A stretch of 64,000 nt of DNA from a virus: positions 1 through 64,000 of IMG/VR virus record IMGVR_UViG_3300001679_000053; one strand, 5' to 3'. The notes beneath the pieces are model-generated. The model saw only the letters and a program-made list of their open reading frames with translations. It was not told where the DNA came from and searched no databases. A program made the translations under genes and the position numbers. This document shows, in pieces, positions 5,584 to 12,590 of the stretch. Each line of letters begins with the position of its first letter. Position 1 is the stretch's first letter.

Positions 5584-5910
5584 TCAAAAAGGCTTCGTTT
5601 CGCTCAACGGTGAACACTCCCACACCCTCGGATGCATGATCACAGGGTTGCCCGTCTTGCATTTGGCAAGGTTCACATGACAAGAAGTTGTCATAGAATG
5701 AAAGCCCTTGGCCGGCGCAGTGAAGTCAGCGATGACCATGACACCGGCAGGTGTGCGCTCTCCGATCTTTAAGTCGTAGCTATACAACTCGGCTCGGCCG
5801 CTCTCGTCTGAGATCGAAGCCAAAGAATGCCTGTGATTACGGGCACTTAGCCCATTCTGCCATGCTTTGATGACACCATCGTTTTTTAGTCTCGGTCCTG
5901 AGAATGACAT
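5584..5910 (-). CDS. Hypothetical protein
   Basis: 108 aa. Contains several strands and conserved-looking basic and Cys/His positions (N-H-R-H-S-L-A-S near the N-terminus, H-V-N-L-A-K-C-K-T near residue 80, H-P-R-V-W-E-C near 95), which might bind a metal. ATG at 5910 follows GGAG. Downstream of the metallopeptidase/VWA gene and probably cotranscribed with it. No family recognised. Confidence 0.65.
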   Translation of the reverse strand: MSFSGPRLKNDGVIKAWQNGLSARNHRHSLASISDESGRAELYSYDLKIGERTPAGVMVIADFTAPAKGFHSMTTSCHVNLAKCKTGNPVIMHPRVWECSPLSETKPF

Positions 5911-5943
5911 TTTTACTCCATGTCCGGGGAAGTTTAACGCACC

Positions 5944-7167
5944 CTAAGCGTCGATAGCTATGATACGTTCGTTAGTTGAAAAGTAGGGGCGAGCAGCATA
6001 CGTCGCCGTAGTCATCCACATGCGTTGGCACTTGGATGCAACGGGCTTCGGGGCACACAGGTCTGTCAAAACGATGTGACCATCAAATCCACGTTCGTTG
6101 ACGTATTTGGTTGGCGCGTTGAAGCATGTACCTCCGCGCATCACACGCTCGGTCTTTTTGCTCTGTCCTTTTTTCCATGTGTATATCTTGCTCTCGGCCA
6201 CAACGGTATCGAAGGGGATCACGGTAAACTCGGCAATCTCAGCCAGCTTGTTCAACTCGGAGAAGAACGCGGCAAGCATCTGATCATCGACCGATCCAGA
6301 TTGATCAATGCTGATCGCGATCTTGGCTTGGCGACGGACACGCTTGCCCGGATGGATGCGCGGATAACGCTTGTTCAGGCGGCGAGGCGTCGAACGCTTG
6401 TCTGCGCGCTGAGAAGTTTTAACGAAGTAGCGGAGAACCTTGCGCCAATCGATCTTGGTCTGGATGCGATCAAGAATATCCTGACGCATGGACGAGGATA
6501 CTGTACCCCAGTTGCGTGCTTTCTCCGCTTCCTCTGCGGCTTTCTTGAGCGTTTCTTTCATGCGCTCCTTGGCGATTTCCTCAGTTGTGCCATCGACTTC
6601 ACCGAAGCCGTCATGGTCATCGAGCGAGTCAGCGTCACCGAAGGGATCGCCGGAGCCTTCGCCACCTTCGCCGTCGCCTTCGTCCTGATCCTCTTGCATC
6701 TTTTTAAGGGCTTCAAGATACCACTCGTAAGACTTGAACGACGGCAGATCCTTGAATATGCCTTCACCGGGGATGCATGCTTGCATCGGCTCTTTGCCGA
6801 TGGTTGGACCGGGATTTGCTTCGTTGGGCAACTCGTTGGAAATGTGGCAGTTGATCGCCAGATCCATAGCGATGTTATCGATCCGCTTCAAGCCATCGGC
6901 TGGCTTGCGGCTGGTTACGTGCTCAAAGATCAAGTGGTAAAACTCATGCTTCAAAACGCCCAACTTGTGATCGTCGCTAAGCTGCGCGAAAAACTCCGGG
7001 TTATACAGAAGTTCAAACTGAGCGGAGTCGGGGTTGACCCGCACACCGGCAGTCGGGATCGCGGTCGAGGCGATCTTGTCGATCCGCCGCGAGAGCGCAG
7101 CAAAGAAGGGCTCGCGCATCAGAAGGCGAGCGGTGTGCATGTTGAGATTGAAGGGCTTATCGGCCAT
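5944..7167 (-). CDS. Metallopeptidase-like / VWA domain protein, MoxR partner
   Basis: 407 aa. The N-terminal part has a HExxH zinc site (H-E-F-Y-H, residues 74-78) in the putative metallopeptidase domain that is typically fused to a VWA domain (the DUF2201/VWA-like family). The middle (about 155-220) is an acidic low-complexity linker. The C-terminal VWA domain shows a MIDAS-type D-x-S-G-S (residues 288-292). Proteins of this kind work with MoxR-type AAA+ ATPases in metal insertion, remodelling or maturation of a target, and the ATPase is encoded at 7665-8750 in the same direction with only two KVGDL genes between. Its own promoter (7192-7220) and AAAGGAAAAAG site suggest it can also be expressed alone. 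What it acts on in the infected cell is not visible. Confidence 0.9.
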   Translation of the reverse strand: MADKPFNLNMHTARLLMREPFFAALSRRIDKIASTAIPTAGVRVNPDSAQFELLYNPEFFAQLSDDHKLGVLKHEFYHLIFEHVTSRKPADGLKRIDNIAMDLAINCHISNELPNEANPGPTIGKEPMQACIPGEGIFKDLPSFKSYEWYLEALKKMQEDQDEGDGEGGEGSGDPFGDADSLDDHDGFGEVDGTTEEIAKERMKETLKKAAEEAEKARNWGTVSSSMRQDILDRIQTKIDWRKVLRYFVKTSQRADKRSTPRRLNKRYPRIHPGKRVRRQAKIAISIDQSGSVDDQMLAAFFSELNKLAEIAEFTVIPFDTVVAESKIYTWKKGQSKKTERVMRGGTCFNAPTKYVNERGFDGHIVLTDLCAPKPVASKCQRMWMTTATYAARPYFSTNERIIAIDA

Positions 7168-7191
7168 GTTCTTTTTCCTTTCTATACCTAT

Positions 7192-7220
7192 AATATAGCA
7201 CCCAAAAGGGCAAACGTCAA
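7192..7220 (-). promoter_or_regulatory. Sigma70-type promoter with triple TTGACA comb
   Basis: TTGACG, 17-bp spacer, TATATT (complement of 7215-7220 and 7192-7197); comb copies 15 and 26 bp upstream. Heads the metallopeptidase/VWA gene. Confidence 0.9.
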
Positions 7221-7242
7221 GGTAAATGTTGTCAAGTGAATG

Positions 7243-7446
7243 TCAGGGAAGTTTATACATCGCTCGAAGTTTGATCTCATCGAGCCATCCCTGCTCACCA
7301 TCAATATGTAGTTTGAACCTCATCCTTTTGTTGACAAGATCACCATATTTGACACGCGCTGTTTCCTCGCGGTCAAGGATCAGGGCGGGCTTATCGTCGC
7401 GTTTCGACCATACAAGGTCGCCTATTTTAAGTTTGTCGGTCCACAT
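7243..7446 (-). CDS. KVGDL-family small protein
   Basis: 67 aa with a short N-terminal extension (M-W-T-D-K-L-K-I-G-D-L-V-W). P-A-L-I-L-D-R-E takes the G-I-V position; the W strand is replaced by R-F-K-L-H-I-D-G. Overlaps the next family gene upstream by 20 nt. Positioned between the two halves of the MoxR/VWA pair. Confidence 0.75.
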   Translation of the reverse strand: MWTDKLKIGDLVWSKRDDKPALILDREETARVKYGDLVNKRMRFKLHIDGEQGWLDEIKLRAMYKLP

Positions 7447-7633
7447 CGGATATTATGATCAGGTCTTCTTCGTTAAATCGCATGCGCTCATCACTCTTGA
7501 GCCACTTTACCTCGTACTCGATTCGGCGATCTTCTGGTTTAGCTATGAGAACCACGATCCCAAGACCGTGAACCCTCTTATACTGGCGTCCCATTCCGCC
7601 GGGACCGGAGAGGCGAACAATGTCGCCAATCAT
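7427..7633 (-). CDS. KVGDL-family small protein (I-G-D-I-V form)
   Basis: 68 aa from the ATG at 7633: M-I-G-D-I-V-R-L-S-G, G-L-G-I-V-V-L-I, Y-E-V-K-W-L-K-S-D, ending I-I-S-D-V-D-R-Q-T. Longer in-frame starts at 7672 and 7705 exist; 7672 overlaps the stop of the MoxR gene and has GGGGGAG very close by, so start choice is uncertain. The family N-terminus favours 7633. Confidence 0.7.
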   Translation of the reverse strand: MIGDIVRLSGPGGMGRQYKRVHGLGIVVLIAKPEDRRIEYEVKWLKSDERMRFNEEDLIIISDVDRQT

Positions 7634-7664
7634 CGGAGCGCGGAGGGGCGGTCGCCTTACGCTA

Positions 7665-8750
7665 CTATGCATCTCCCCCACCAAGGATCTCAACAAGGTG
7701 ATCACTCACTCGCTTGCCATCAGAAGTCTCAGCCTTGTGCAGAGCAACGACGTTGTTAATGTTGTCGGTGTCACCGAGAACGGTCCACAACTTCATAGCT
7801 ACCTCGGAGGGCAGAGCAACAAAGTATTCTGCGAGGTTGGTGATCTGGCTCTCGGCCAGATCTTCCTTGAATACACCGGATGCCTCAAACTTCTCAATCA
7901 TGGCAGCGTGGTCATTGATACCCCACTTCTCACACTTGGAGAGATCGCCGGCATCAAGAATATCCTCGATGGTTACTTGCCATTCGTACTTTTCAACAAA
8001 GTCACGAAGGGACACAGCCGCCTCAAAACCAAGGAACGCAGTCGCAAGGTTGAACAGCATATCGCGATCGCCATCCTCATCGAACACGCCAACGGACGCA
8101 GCGGTATCGCTATAACGCGCCCATGAGCGGCGAGAAGGATAAACCTTGTTAGGCTCAAAATCACCCTCATGCTCCAGATGCTTCCGGTTATGGTTAATGA
8201 AGTCCCACACAACGGAGGGAATCCGGCCATTTGCCCACTTGAGCCAATCTTCGGTTGAAGGTTCAACATCGAACACGGTCCAACGGTCAAGTTCTGCCGG
8301 GTCCATTTCACCGACTTGGTACTGCGCGCCATGCTCGCCACCATTGACGGCAGCGACGATCAGAGTCTCAGGGTGCAGATGCCAACCGTTGATCTTGCGG
8401 CTATCAGTCAACTCAAACAGCCCTTGACGGACCTCTTGAGTCGCACGGTCAACCTCGTCCAAGAACAGCAACACGGGCTGCTCACAGGCTGTTACAAGCC
8501 AATCAGGGGCGTTCCACGTGGTACATTTGCGACCATTGATCGCGGTATCCGCCGTATCGGGCAGACCCAAAAGATCACCCTCGGTCATCTGCGATGCGCG
8601 GCGCTCCACAATCGGAAGCTCGCGAGTCTCTGCGATCTGGTAGACCACTTCGGACTTGCCGACACCGTGGCGACCACGGATAAGCACGGGAAGCCGTGAG
8701 TTGAGTACGTGAGGGGCGACAGCGAGAAATGTTGCGAAGTCGATAGCCAT
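7665..8750 (-). CDS. moxR: MoxR-type AAA+ ATPase
   Basis: 361 aa. Walker A G-R-H-G-V-G-K-S (26-33), Walker B L-L-F-L-D-E-V-D-R-A (94-103) and a sensor-1 segment I-V-A-A-V-N-G-G near 131 place it in the MoxR branch of AAA+ ATPases; the helical C-terminal third is larger than usual. MoxR proteins act as chaperone-like motors with VWA-domain partners, and such a partner is encoded at 5944-7167. Driven by its own promoter at 8801-8829. In a phage the pair could remodel a host complex or mature a virion protein; this is inference. Confidence 0.92.
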   Translation of the reverse strand: MAIDFATFLAVAPHVLNSRLPVLIRGRHGVGKSEVVYQIAETRELPIVERRASQMTEGDLLGLPDTADTAINGRKCTTWNAPDWLVTACEQPVLLFLDEVDRATQEVRQGLFELTDSRKINGWHLHPETLIVAAVNGGEHGAQYQVGEMDPAELDRWTVFDVEPSTEDWLKWANGRIPSVVWDFINHNRKHLEHEGDFEPNKVYPSRRSWARYSDTAASVGVFDEDGDRDMLFNLATAFLGFEAAVSLRDFVEKYEWQVTIEDILDAGDLSKCEKWGINDHAAMIEKFEASGVFKEDLAESQITNLAEYFVALPSEVAMKLWTVLGDTDNINNVVALHKAETSDGKRVSDHLVEILGGGDA

Positions 8751-8800
8751 GATGTTTGCTCCAAGTTGGGAGGGTTGTTGTTTCTTTGCCTTACTCTATA

Positions 8801-8829
8801 AATATAACACAGTAAGGTCTTTACGTCAA
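8801..8829 (-). promoter_or_regulatory. Sigma70-type promoter for the MoxR gene
   Basis: TTGACG, 17-bp spacer, TATATT (complement of 8824-8829 and 8801-8806), followed by the alternative leader TATAGAGTAAGG. Comb copies TGACA at 15 and 26 bp upstream. Confidence 0.88.
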
Positions 8830-8851
8830 GTATTTTGGTGTCAGGTAAATG

Positions 8852-8878
8852 TCAGAGGTTTTTGTTATCGGATGACAA
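8852..8878 (-). CDS. Possible 8-codon leader ORF, TTG start
   Basis: Between two promoters a TTG at 8878, preceded by GGAAAGAG, opens an 8-codon frame (M-S-S-D-N-K-N-L) whose TGA is the first element of the next comb. Either a minimal leader peptide or what is left of a deleted gene. Confidence 0.25.
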   Translation of the reverse strand: MSSDNKNL

Positions 8879-8904
8879 CTTTTCTTTCTCTTTCCTACCC
8901 TTAT

Positions 8905-8933
8905 AATATAACCACCTTTTGCCCATAAGTCAA
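8905..8933 (-). promoter_or_regulatory. Second upstream sigma70-type promoter
   Basis: TTGACT, 17-bp spacer, TATATT (complement of 8928-8933 and 8905-8910), comb upstream. No annotated gene before the next promoter about 100 bp on, so it may boost MoxR transcription. Confidence 0.85.
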
Positions 8934-8961
8934 GGCGAGGGCTGTCAAGGGAATGTTAAGT

Positions 8962-9831
8962 CTAAAAACGACCTTCCCAGTGTTCTTCAAGTCCGAGATC
9001 GCGGATCACTTCCGCCGTCACGCCACTCGGCCATGCATAGCTGTGGCCACGTTGCTTGTTGTGCCTGTTACCCGTGGTAGGGAAGGCAGAGGCAACGTCG
9101 ATGGTAGACGGCGCGCAGTCCAGCCAGCCATCAGGCGGATCAAGCGATGGGATGAGCGAAGCAGTAGGCTCGGATTGGCTCATGCCTTCCGCATAGTTAC
9201 ATGCTTCCTTAAAGTTTTCCTGCATCTTCACGATCTTGTCGCGAGAAGTCCAGCGACTTTGGTTAGCCGATGCTAACTTGCTTGCCACGATGTGATGAAC
9301 CCACAGACCGGCGCTGCCGGAGGTAACTGTGTACCAGTCTACACTTTTAACGTAGCGCAGCGATGTGTGTGTTCCCCACTCACCAGAGCTATTATAACCG
9401 TGTGTGCGGATAGGGATCATTGAGCCCACACCGATCCCAGTCTCGCGGGCATCTGCCAGCACACCAACACGGACGCGGCGCGATTCCTCGATGAATACCA
9501 GCTTATCGCGCTTCACAACTTCACAGATACGGCGGGTGTGTCCTGTCTCTTGGCAGTAACCACAGGTTACCTTCTTCATGCGCTCGGCTTTCGCAGTCTT
9601 GTTCTTCACCTTCTCGCCAGTGGCGGGATCGATCTTGGTGCGCTTCATGTATTCAAGGCGATACCGCTCGGCAGTGCGGGTGTAGTGATCGATGTCGCCG
9701 TCTTTGTCCTCTGCATAGCCCAGATTGTCCTTATAACGACGCAGCACCATCGCAGTATAGTCAGGGCATTTGCGCCTGTTGTGTCCTGTTGTGTAGCAGT
9801 GAGAGCAGGTTACGGTTCCAGACCATGACAT
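8962..9831 (-). CDS. Double zinc-knuckle (CCHC) protein
   Basis: 289 aa. Two retroviral-type zinc knuckles, C-x2-C-x4-H-x4-C, at residues 9-22 (C-S-H-C-Y-T-T-G-H-N-R-R-K-C) and 90-103 (C-G-Y-C-Q-E-T-G-H-T-R-R-I-C), separated by a basic linker. Such knuckles bind single-stranded nucleic acid. The remainder (from about 115) is a separate domain rich in beta strands, with V-R-V-G-V-L-A-D and Y-V-K-S-V-D-W-Y-T-V-T-S, that may bear some likeness to the KVGDL barrels. Single gene between two promoters, strong AAGGAAAAACATT ribosome site. Probably an early RNA- or ssDNA-binding protein; its true target is unknown. Confidence 0.85.
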   Translation of the reverse strand: MSWSGTVTCSHCYTTGHNRRKCPDYTAMVLRRYKDNLGYAEDKDGDIDHYTRTAERYRLEYMKRTKIDPATGEKVKNKTAKAERMKKVTCGYCQETGHTRRICEVVKRDKLVFIEESRRVRVGVLADARETGIGVGSMIPIRTHGYNSSGEWGTHTSLRYVKSVDWYTVTSGSAGLWVHHIVASKLASANQSRWTSRDKIVKMQENFKEACNYAEGMSQSEPTASLIPSLDPPDGWLDCAPSTIDVASAFPTTGNRHNKQRGHSYAWPSGVTAEVIRDLGLEEHWEGRF

Positions 9832-9855
9832 AATGTTTTTCCTTTCTATACCTAT

Positions 9856-9884
9856 AATATAGCACCGGATGGGGTGTTTGTCAA
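9856..9884 (-). promoter_or_regulatory. Sigma70-type promoter with comb
   Basis: TTGACA, 17-bp spacer, TATATT (complement of 9879-9884 and 9856-9861). Heads the zinc-knuckle gene. Confidence 0.9.
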
Positions 9885-9918
9885 GTATTGAGTTGTTAGG
9901 TGATTGTCAAGGGTTGAC

Positions 9919-10728
9919 TTATATTTTGGCCGGGCTTTTGGCCCTGCCGCGGCCCCGGAAAAGTTTAACGCACCTTTCTTCGACGCTTACGGGCACGGTG
10001 CTACCGTAGGGGAGAACAAGATAACGCTTGGAGCCCGCAGCCGCATTAACGATGGGCTCAGTGGTCGAGAGGACCATTCCACCCTTTTGTAGACGATGCG
10101 GTTGATTGCGACGTTCAATCACCGACGTTCCCACGGGATACTTCGGGTCTGCTCGCCATGCAGCCAGCACCTTTGCGGCAAACTTGTTTTGGCTCATCTT
10201 TTGAAACTTGTCCATTGGTGGCACGTAGTCATCATGCTCGATAATATCGCGAGCCATATGCGTCCAGTATCCGGTCTGCAAATAGTAGTTGGCGAGGACG
10301 GTAGCGGTTTCAAGGTGGTGGGTGCGGTATTCCTGCGCCCAGCGACCACGACGCTCCACCATTTCGGGCGTGTTCTCGCTCTTGATCTTGTCAAAGATTT
10401 CCTGTTGACGGGTGCTCAGTCGAGCGCCGACACGCTTGGCTTGATCGCGGATACTTGCCAGAAAATCAGCAGACCACCCATCAGACTCAACGCGAGTCAT
10501 CATATCTTCAATCTCAATAACAAGGGATTCGTACTCGCTCGGATCGCGGTTCTTGATTTCCTCGGCCATGGCTTCCAGACGATCAACCCACACGCGGCGA
10601 CCCGATGTAAGTGATCGGCGCTTTTGATAGTGGGCGAGCAGGGACGCAGCGAACACACGATCCCGGTTAGAAAGGTGTGGGCTGGATGCCAGCACTTCAA
10701 GTCGATCACCGAGAGTTACGCGAGCCAT
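9919..10728 (-). CDS. Unknown protein, paralogue of the 212-aa protein at 19710
   Basis: 269 aa, no catalytic motif recognised. The C-terminal 170 residues share an evident pattern with the protein at 19710-20348: W-A-Q-E-Y, V-L-A-N-Y-Y, a D-I-I segment, F-A-A-K-V-L-A-A, Y-P-V-G-T, then A-G-S-K-R-Y-L-V-L-P-Y-G-S-T-V-P-V-S-V-E-E-R. That last part is strand-rich. The N-terminal 95 residues are a separate helical region repeating the start of the helical core (S-I-R-D-Q-A-K-R-V-G and similar). First gene after its promoter; single-gene unit. Confidence 0.8.
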   Translation of the reverse strand: MARVTLGDRLEVLASSPHLSNRDRVFAASLLAHYQKRRSLTSGRRVWVDRLEAMAEEIKNRDPSEYESLVIEIEDMMTRVESDGWSADFLASIRDQAKRVGARLSTRQQEIFDKIKSENTPEMVERRGRWAQEYRTHHLETATVLANYYLQTGYWTHMARDIIEHDDYVPPMDKFQKMSQNKFAAKVLAAWRADPKYPVGTSVIERRNQPHRLQKGGMVLSTTEPIVNAAAGSKRYLVLPYGSTVPVSVEERCVKLFRGRGRAKSPAKI

Positions 10729-10751
10729 TGATTTCTTCTCCTTACCCTATA

Positions 10752-10780
10752 AATATAACCCCCAAACCCCTTTCGGTCAA
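10752..10780 (-). promoter_or_regulatory. Sigma70-type promoter with comb
   Basis: TTGACC, 17-bp spacer, TATATT (complement of 10775-10780 and 10752-10757); leader TATAGGGTAAGGAG. Confidence 0.88.
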
Positions 10781-10791
10781 GGTAAATGCTG

Positions 10792-10974
10792 TCAAGCAGT
10801 TGTCAAGAGATCCAACTGATTCTCTCCACACCATTCTTTGTTGCCGGGACCGAACAGGGAATCGCCCTGCGTTGTCCACAGCACACGGATCGGAAGCCCG
10901 TTATGTTGCGAGATAAAAACTATGACGCCGATCTGCTCGGTCAGAAAATGTTTAACTAAGTCACCGACTTGCAT
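10792..10974 (-). CDS. KVGDL-family small protein
   Basis: 60 aa: M-Q-V-G-D-L-V-K-H-F, I-G-V-I-V-F-I-S, I-R-V-L-W-T-T-Q-G. Ends D-L-L-T-T-A, the translation of the comb (CTCTTGACAACTGCTTGA). Start inside the 14-nt overlap. Confidence 0.8.
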   Translation of the reverse strand: MQVGDLVKHFLTEQIGVIVFISQHNGLPIRVLWTTQGDSLFGPGNKEWCGENQLDLLTTA

Positions 10975-11128
10975 TTACCAACTCCATAAAGCCGCTGCAC
11001 TCCACGATGGGCTTGCTCCTGTTGTTCCACAGCACCCACACATCACCAGATTTAGCCCATCGCTTTATGCAAGGCGCAGTAACAATGCCTAAAATGCCTT
11101 TGTATCTCACCAGATCACCTACTTTCAC
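10961..11128 (-). CDS. KVGDL-family small protein, GTG start
   Basis: 55 aa from GTG at 11128: K-V-G-D-L-V-R-Y-K-G, I-L-G-I-V-T-A-P, V-W-V-L-W-N-N-R, ending E-L-V-N-A-S-R. An in-frame ATG at 11260 would add 44 residues antagonistic to the family layout and is rejected. GAGGTT ribosome site lies in the upstream gene. Confidence 0.8.
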   Translation of the reverse strand: MKVGDLVRYKGILGIVTAPCIKRWAKSGDVWVLWNNRSKPIVECSGFMELVNASR

Positions 11129-11300
11129 TAACAACCTCCAACTCGCCTTCATTATACTGAACGTAATCCCACAATGGCTTATCCCACATACACGTGCATA
11201 CCCTTTCTTCAAGAGAACGCACCGACACGCTTTTAACGATACCGATACGTGGGTGGCCATTACCTTGATGTTTGAGTTTTACCAGATCACCAACTTTCAT
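11115..11300 (-). CDS. KVGDL-family small protein, possibly leaderless
   Basis: 61 aa: M-K-V-G-D-L-V-K-L-K-H-Q-G-N-G-H-P-R-I-G-I-V-K, then a Cys-rich strand V-C-T-C-M-W-D, ending E-V-V-S-E-S-R. Close paralogue of the protein at 15588-15773 (shared K-L-K-x-x-G-N-G-H-P-x-I-G). The ATG is only six bases from the -10 box of its promoter, with no ribosome site, so the message should start at the A of ATG. Confidence 0.8.
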   Translation of the reverse strand: MKVGDLVKLKHQGNGHPRIGIVKSVSVRSLEERVCTCMWDKPLWDYVQYNEGELEVVSESR

Positions 11301-11306
11301 ATATAT

Positions 11307-11335
11307 ATTATAACACCGCGCAGCGGTTAACGCAA
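11307..11335 (-). promoter_or_regulatory. Promoter giving a probable leaderless transcript
   Basis: TTGCGT, 17-bp spacer, TATAAT (complement of 11330-11335 and 11307-11312), then ATATAT and the ATG at 11300. Confidence 0.8.
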
Positions 11336-11356
11336 GTTTTTCCCGTCAAGAGATTG

Positions 11357-11506
11357 TTAAGAACTAACAACCCTCATATATTCGGCAGATACTTTGTATC
11401 CCTGGTTAAGTTTAACGAACCTCCCCGTTTTCTTGCTGCCCCACACATCCACAACGATGCTGTATTTTTTATGGTATCTATCAAACACCAGATCACCGAC
11501 TTTCAC
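11357..11506 (-). CDS. KVGDL-family small protein, GTG start
   Basis: 49 aa: K-V-G-D-L-V-F-D-R-Y, Y-S-I-V-V-D-V-W, R-F-V-K-L-N-Q-G-Y-K-V. Ends R-V-V-S-S with TAA-type spacing into the comb. A longer in-frame start at 11560 lies within the upstream gene and is not needed. Starts in a 14-nt overlap. Confidence 0.78.
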   Translation of the reverse strand: MKVGDLVFDRYHKKYSIVVDVWGSKKTGRFVKLNQGYKVSAEYMRVVSS

Positions 11507-11681
11507 TGACAACCTCCAACCATGGCTCGGGCTCCCAGTCAACTTTGCCTGAACCTCCAAACCATTTTATACCTATTTGGGTAGAGTTAGGATGATGGTC
11601 CCTGTCAACAACGATGCCGACAAGATCACTATCATACATAGTGTCCTTCATTCTCACCAGATCGCCAACTTTAACCTTCAC
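11493..11681 (-). CDS. KVGDL-family small protein, GTG start
   Basis: 62 aa, with two extra residues (M-K-V-K-V-G-D-L-V-R). D-L-V-G-I-V-V-D-R-D and I-G-I-K-W-F-G-G fill the two core strands; ends L-E-V-V-S-E-S-R. The GTG overlaps the upstream stop region by 11 bases. Confidence 0.8.
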   Translation of the reverse strand: MKVKVGDLVRMKDTMYDSDLVGIVVDRDHHPNSTQIGIKWFGGSGKVDWEPEPWLEVVSESR

Positions 11682-11850
11682 TTAATAGCTCCAGATGGAT
11701 TGTTGAGTGGTTCCGTGAATCGCCATCGTTCCATAAAACTTCGACTTCATTTGCATCACCGATTTCTTCGGGATCGATACAAGTAACGATACCCAACGAC
11801 GCGATGTTATCAGGGTTAAACTCAAATGTCACCAGATCACCAACTTTCAT
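11671..11850 (-). CDS. KVGDL-family small protein
   Basis: 59 aa: M-K-V-G-D-L-V-T-F-E, S-L-G-I-V-T-C-I-D-P-E-E-I-G-D, V-E-V-L-W-N-D-G-D-S, ending E-L-L-S-E-G. The I-D-P-E-E-I-G-D segment is shared with the protein at 16274-16444, marking a duplicated pair. ATGA overlap with the gene upstream. Confidence 0.8.
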   Translation of the reverse strand: MKVGDLVTFEFNPDNIASLGIVTCIDPEEIGDANEVEVLWNDGDSRNHSTIHLELLSEG

Positions 11851-12131
11851 TTTTCACCATTGAAAATACGGTCAGCAAACTGCTTGGTATTGCGAAGGCT
11901 CTGCATGTCCTTAATATCACCCACGGTATCGTCGTCGGCATCTTTAAGTGCATCTGCCTGTTCGCGCACGTACTTGCGGAGGGACTTAATGTATTCAATC
12001 TTTCCAAACTCTTTAGTATACCGAATCGCAGTTGGGTTCCGACCAGCCTTCTTTTGAAGAATGGCAATCATTTCCCATGCGTGATCAATCCCTTTCGGGT
12101 CGTCCGTGTCTACTACGAGTGTCATTTTCAT
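11847..12131 (-). CDS. Hypothetical helical protein
   Basis: 94 aa. Starts M-K-M-T-L-V-V-D-T-D-D-P-K-G-I-D, a short strand followed by a long helical region rich in Lys, Arg and acidic residues (I-E-Y-I-K-S-L-R-K-Y-V-R-E-Q-A-D-A-L-K-D). Proteins with the V-D-T-D-D-P-K-G-I opening recur in phages without known function, which is from memory and not checked. First gene after a 75-nt leader from the promoter at 12215. Confidence 0.75.
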   Translation of the reverse strand: MKMTLVVDTDDPKGIDHAWEMIAILQKKAGRNPTAIRYTKEFGKIEYIKSLRKYVREQADALKDADDDTVGDIKDMQSLRNTKQFADRIFNGEK

Positions 12132-12214
12132 TGTGCTTTCTGTGCGTTGGGAAAAGAGATTTTTGGTAAGAAAAAATGGCGAGAAAAAATCGCGGGATCT
12201 TGCCCTACTCTATA

Positions 12215-12243
12215 AATATAACCCCTATGTGGGGGCGCGTCAA
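12215..12243 (-). promoter_or_regulatory. Sigma70-type promoter with long leader
   Basis: TTGACG, 17-bp spacer, TATATT (complement of 12238-12243 and 12215-12220). The untranslated leader to 12131 is about 75 nt, with short U-runs and a GCGA/TCGC hairpin, longer than for any neighbour. Confidence 0.85.
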
Positions 12244-12255
12244 GGGGACTAACAT

Positions 12256-12480
12256 TTACTTTACATCTTTCTCGTCGTCGGTGCCGTCGAGAATGTTTTG
12301 AAGTGTCAGTATCATTCTAAGGTGCTCGATACTAATAACGCCGGCATCTTCATGTTCAGCGGTAGACGACTCACTGACCAACTGTGTGATCTTATCGAGT
12401 TTAAGCTGCACCTCATGGAGAGGATTGACCACGGATATACCTGTGGAGCCTGGTTTAATATAGCCATCGTGATACGACAT
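12256..12480 (-). CDS. Hypothetical protein
   Basis: 74 aa: Gly/Pro-containing start (S-Y-H-D-G-Y-I-K-P-G-S-T-G) then two acidic helices (V-Q-L-K-L-D-K-I-T-Q-L-V and I-E-H-L-R-M-I-L-T-L-Q-N-I-L). AAAGGAAAC precedes the ATG. Lies directly downstream of the tRNA-Arg gene and shares its transcript. No family recognised. Confidence 0.7.
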   Translation of the reverse strand: MSYHDGYIKPGSTGISVVNPLHEVQLKLDKITQLVSESSTAEHEDAGVISIEHLRMILTLQNILDGTDDEKDVK

Positions 12481-12505
12481 TTTGTTTCCTTTTGTTGTTT
12501 GTGAG

Positions 12506-12582
12506 TGGCACTTCGGATAGGACTTGAACCTATGACCCTCGGCTTAGAAGGCCGATGCTCTATCCAGCTGAGCTACCGAAGC
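12506..12582 (-). tRNA. trnR(ucu): tRNA-Arg (UCU)
   Basis: 77 nt including an encoded CCA. Acceptor GCTTCGG pairs with CCGAAGT (one G-U), D stem GCTC/GAGC, anticodon stem TCGGC/GCCGA with loop CTTCTAA, so anticodon TCT, and T stem with TTCAAGT loop. Would read AGA codons, rare in many bacteria. Behind the promoter at 12591-12619. Confidence 0.95.
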
Positions 12583-12590
12583 ATAACTAT

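Noticed and set aside
6025-7239. A long (404-codon) open frame on the plus strand
   Set aside because: It is exactly antisense to the metallopeptidase/VWA gene, has no ribosome site or promoter, and the motifs H-E-F-Y-H and D-Q-S-G-S are on the minus strand. All other long plus-strand frames are similar shadows.
10961-11260. 99-aa reading of the gene at 10961
   Set aside because: The first 44 residues translate the upstream gene out of frame. The GTG at 11128 gives the family N-terminus and a ribosome site. Likewise shorter starts were taken at 4456, 11357, 14121, 14565, 14906, 15760, 16274 and 17129.
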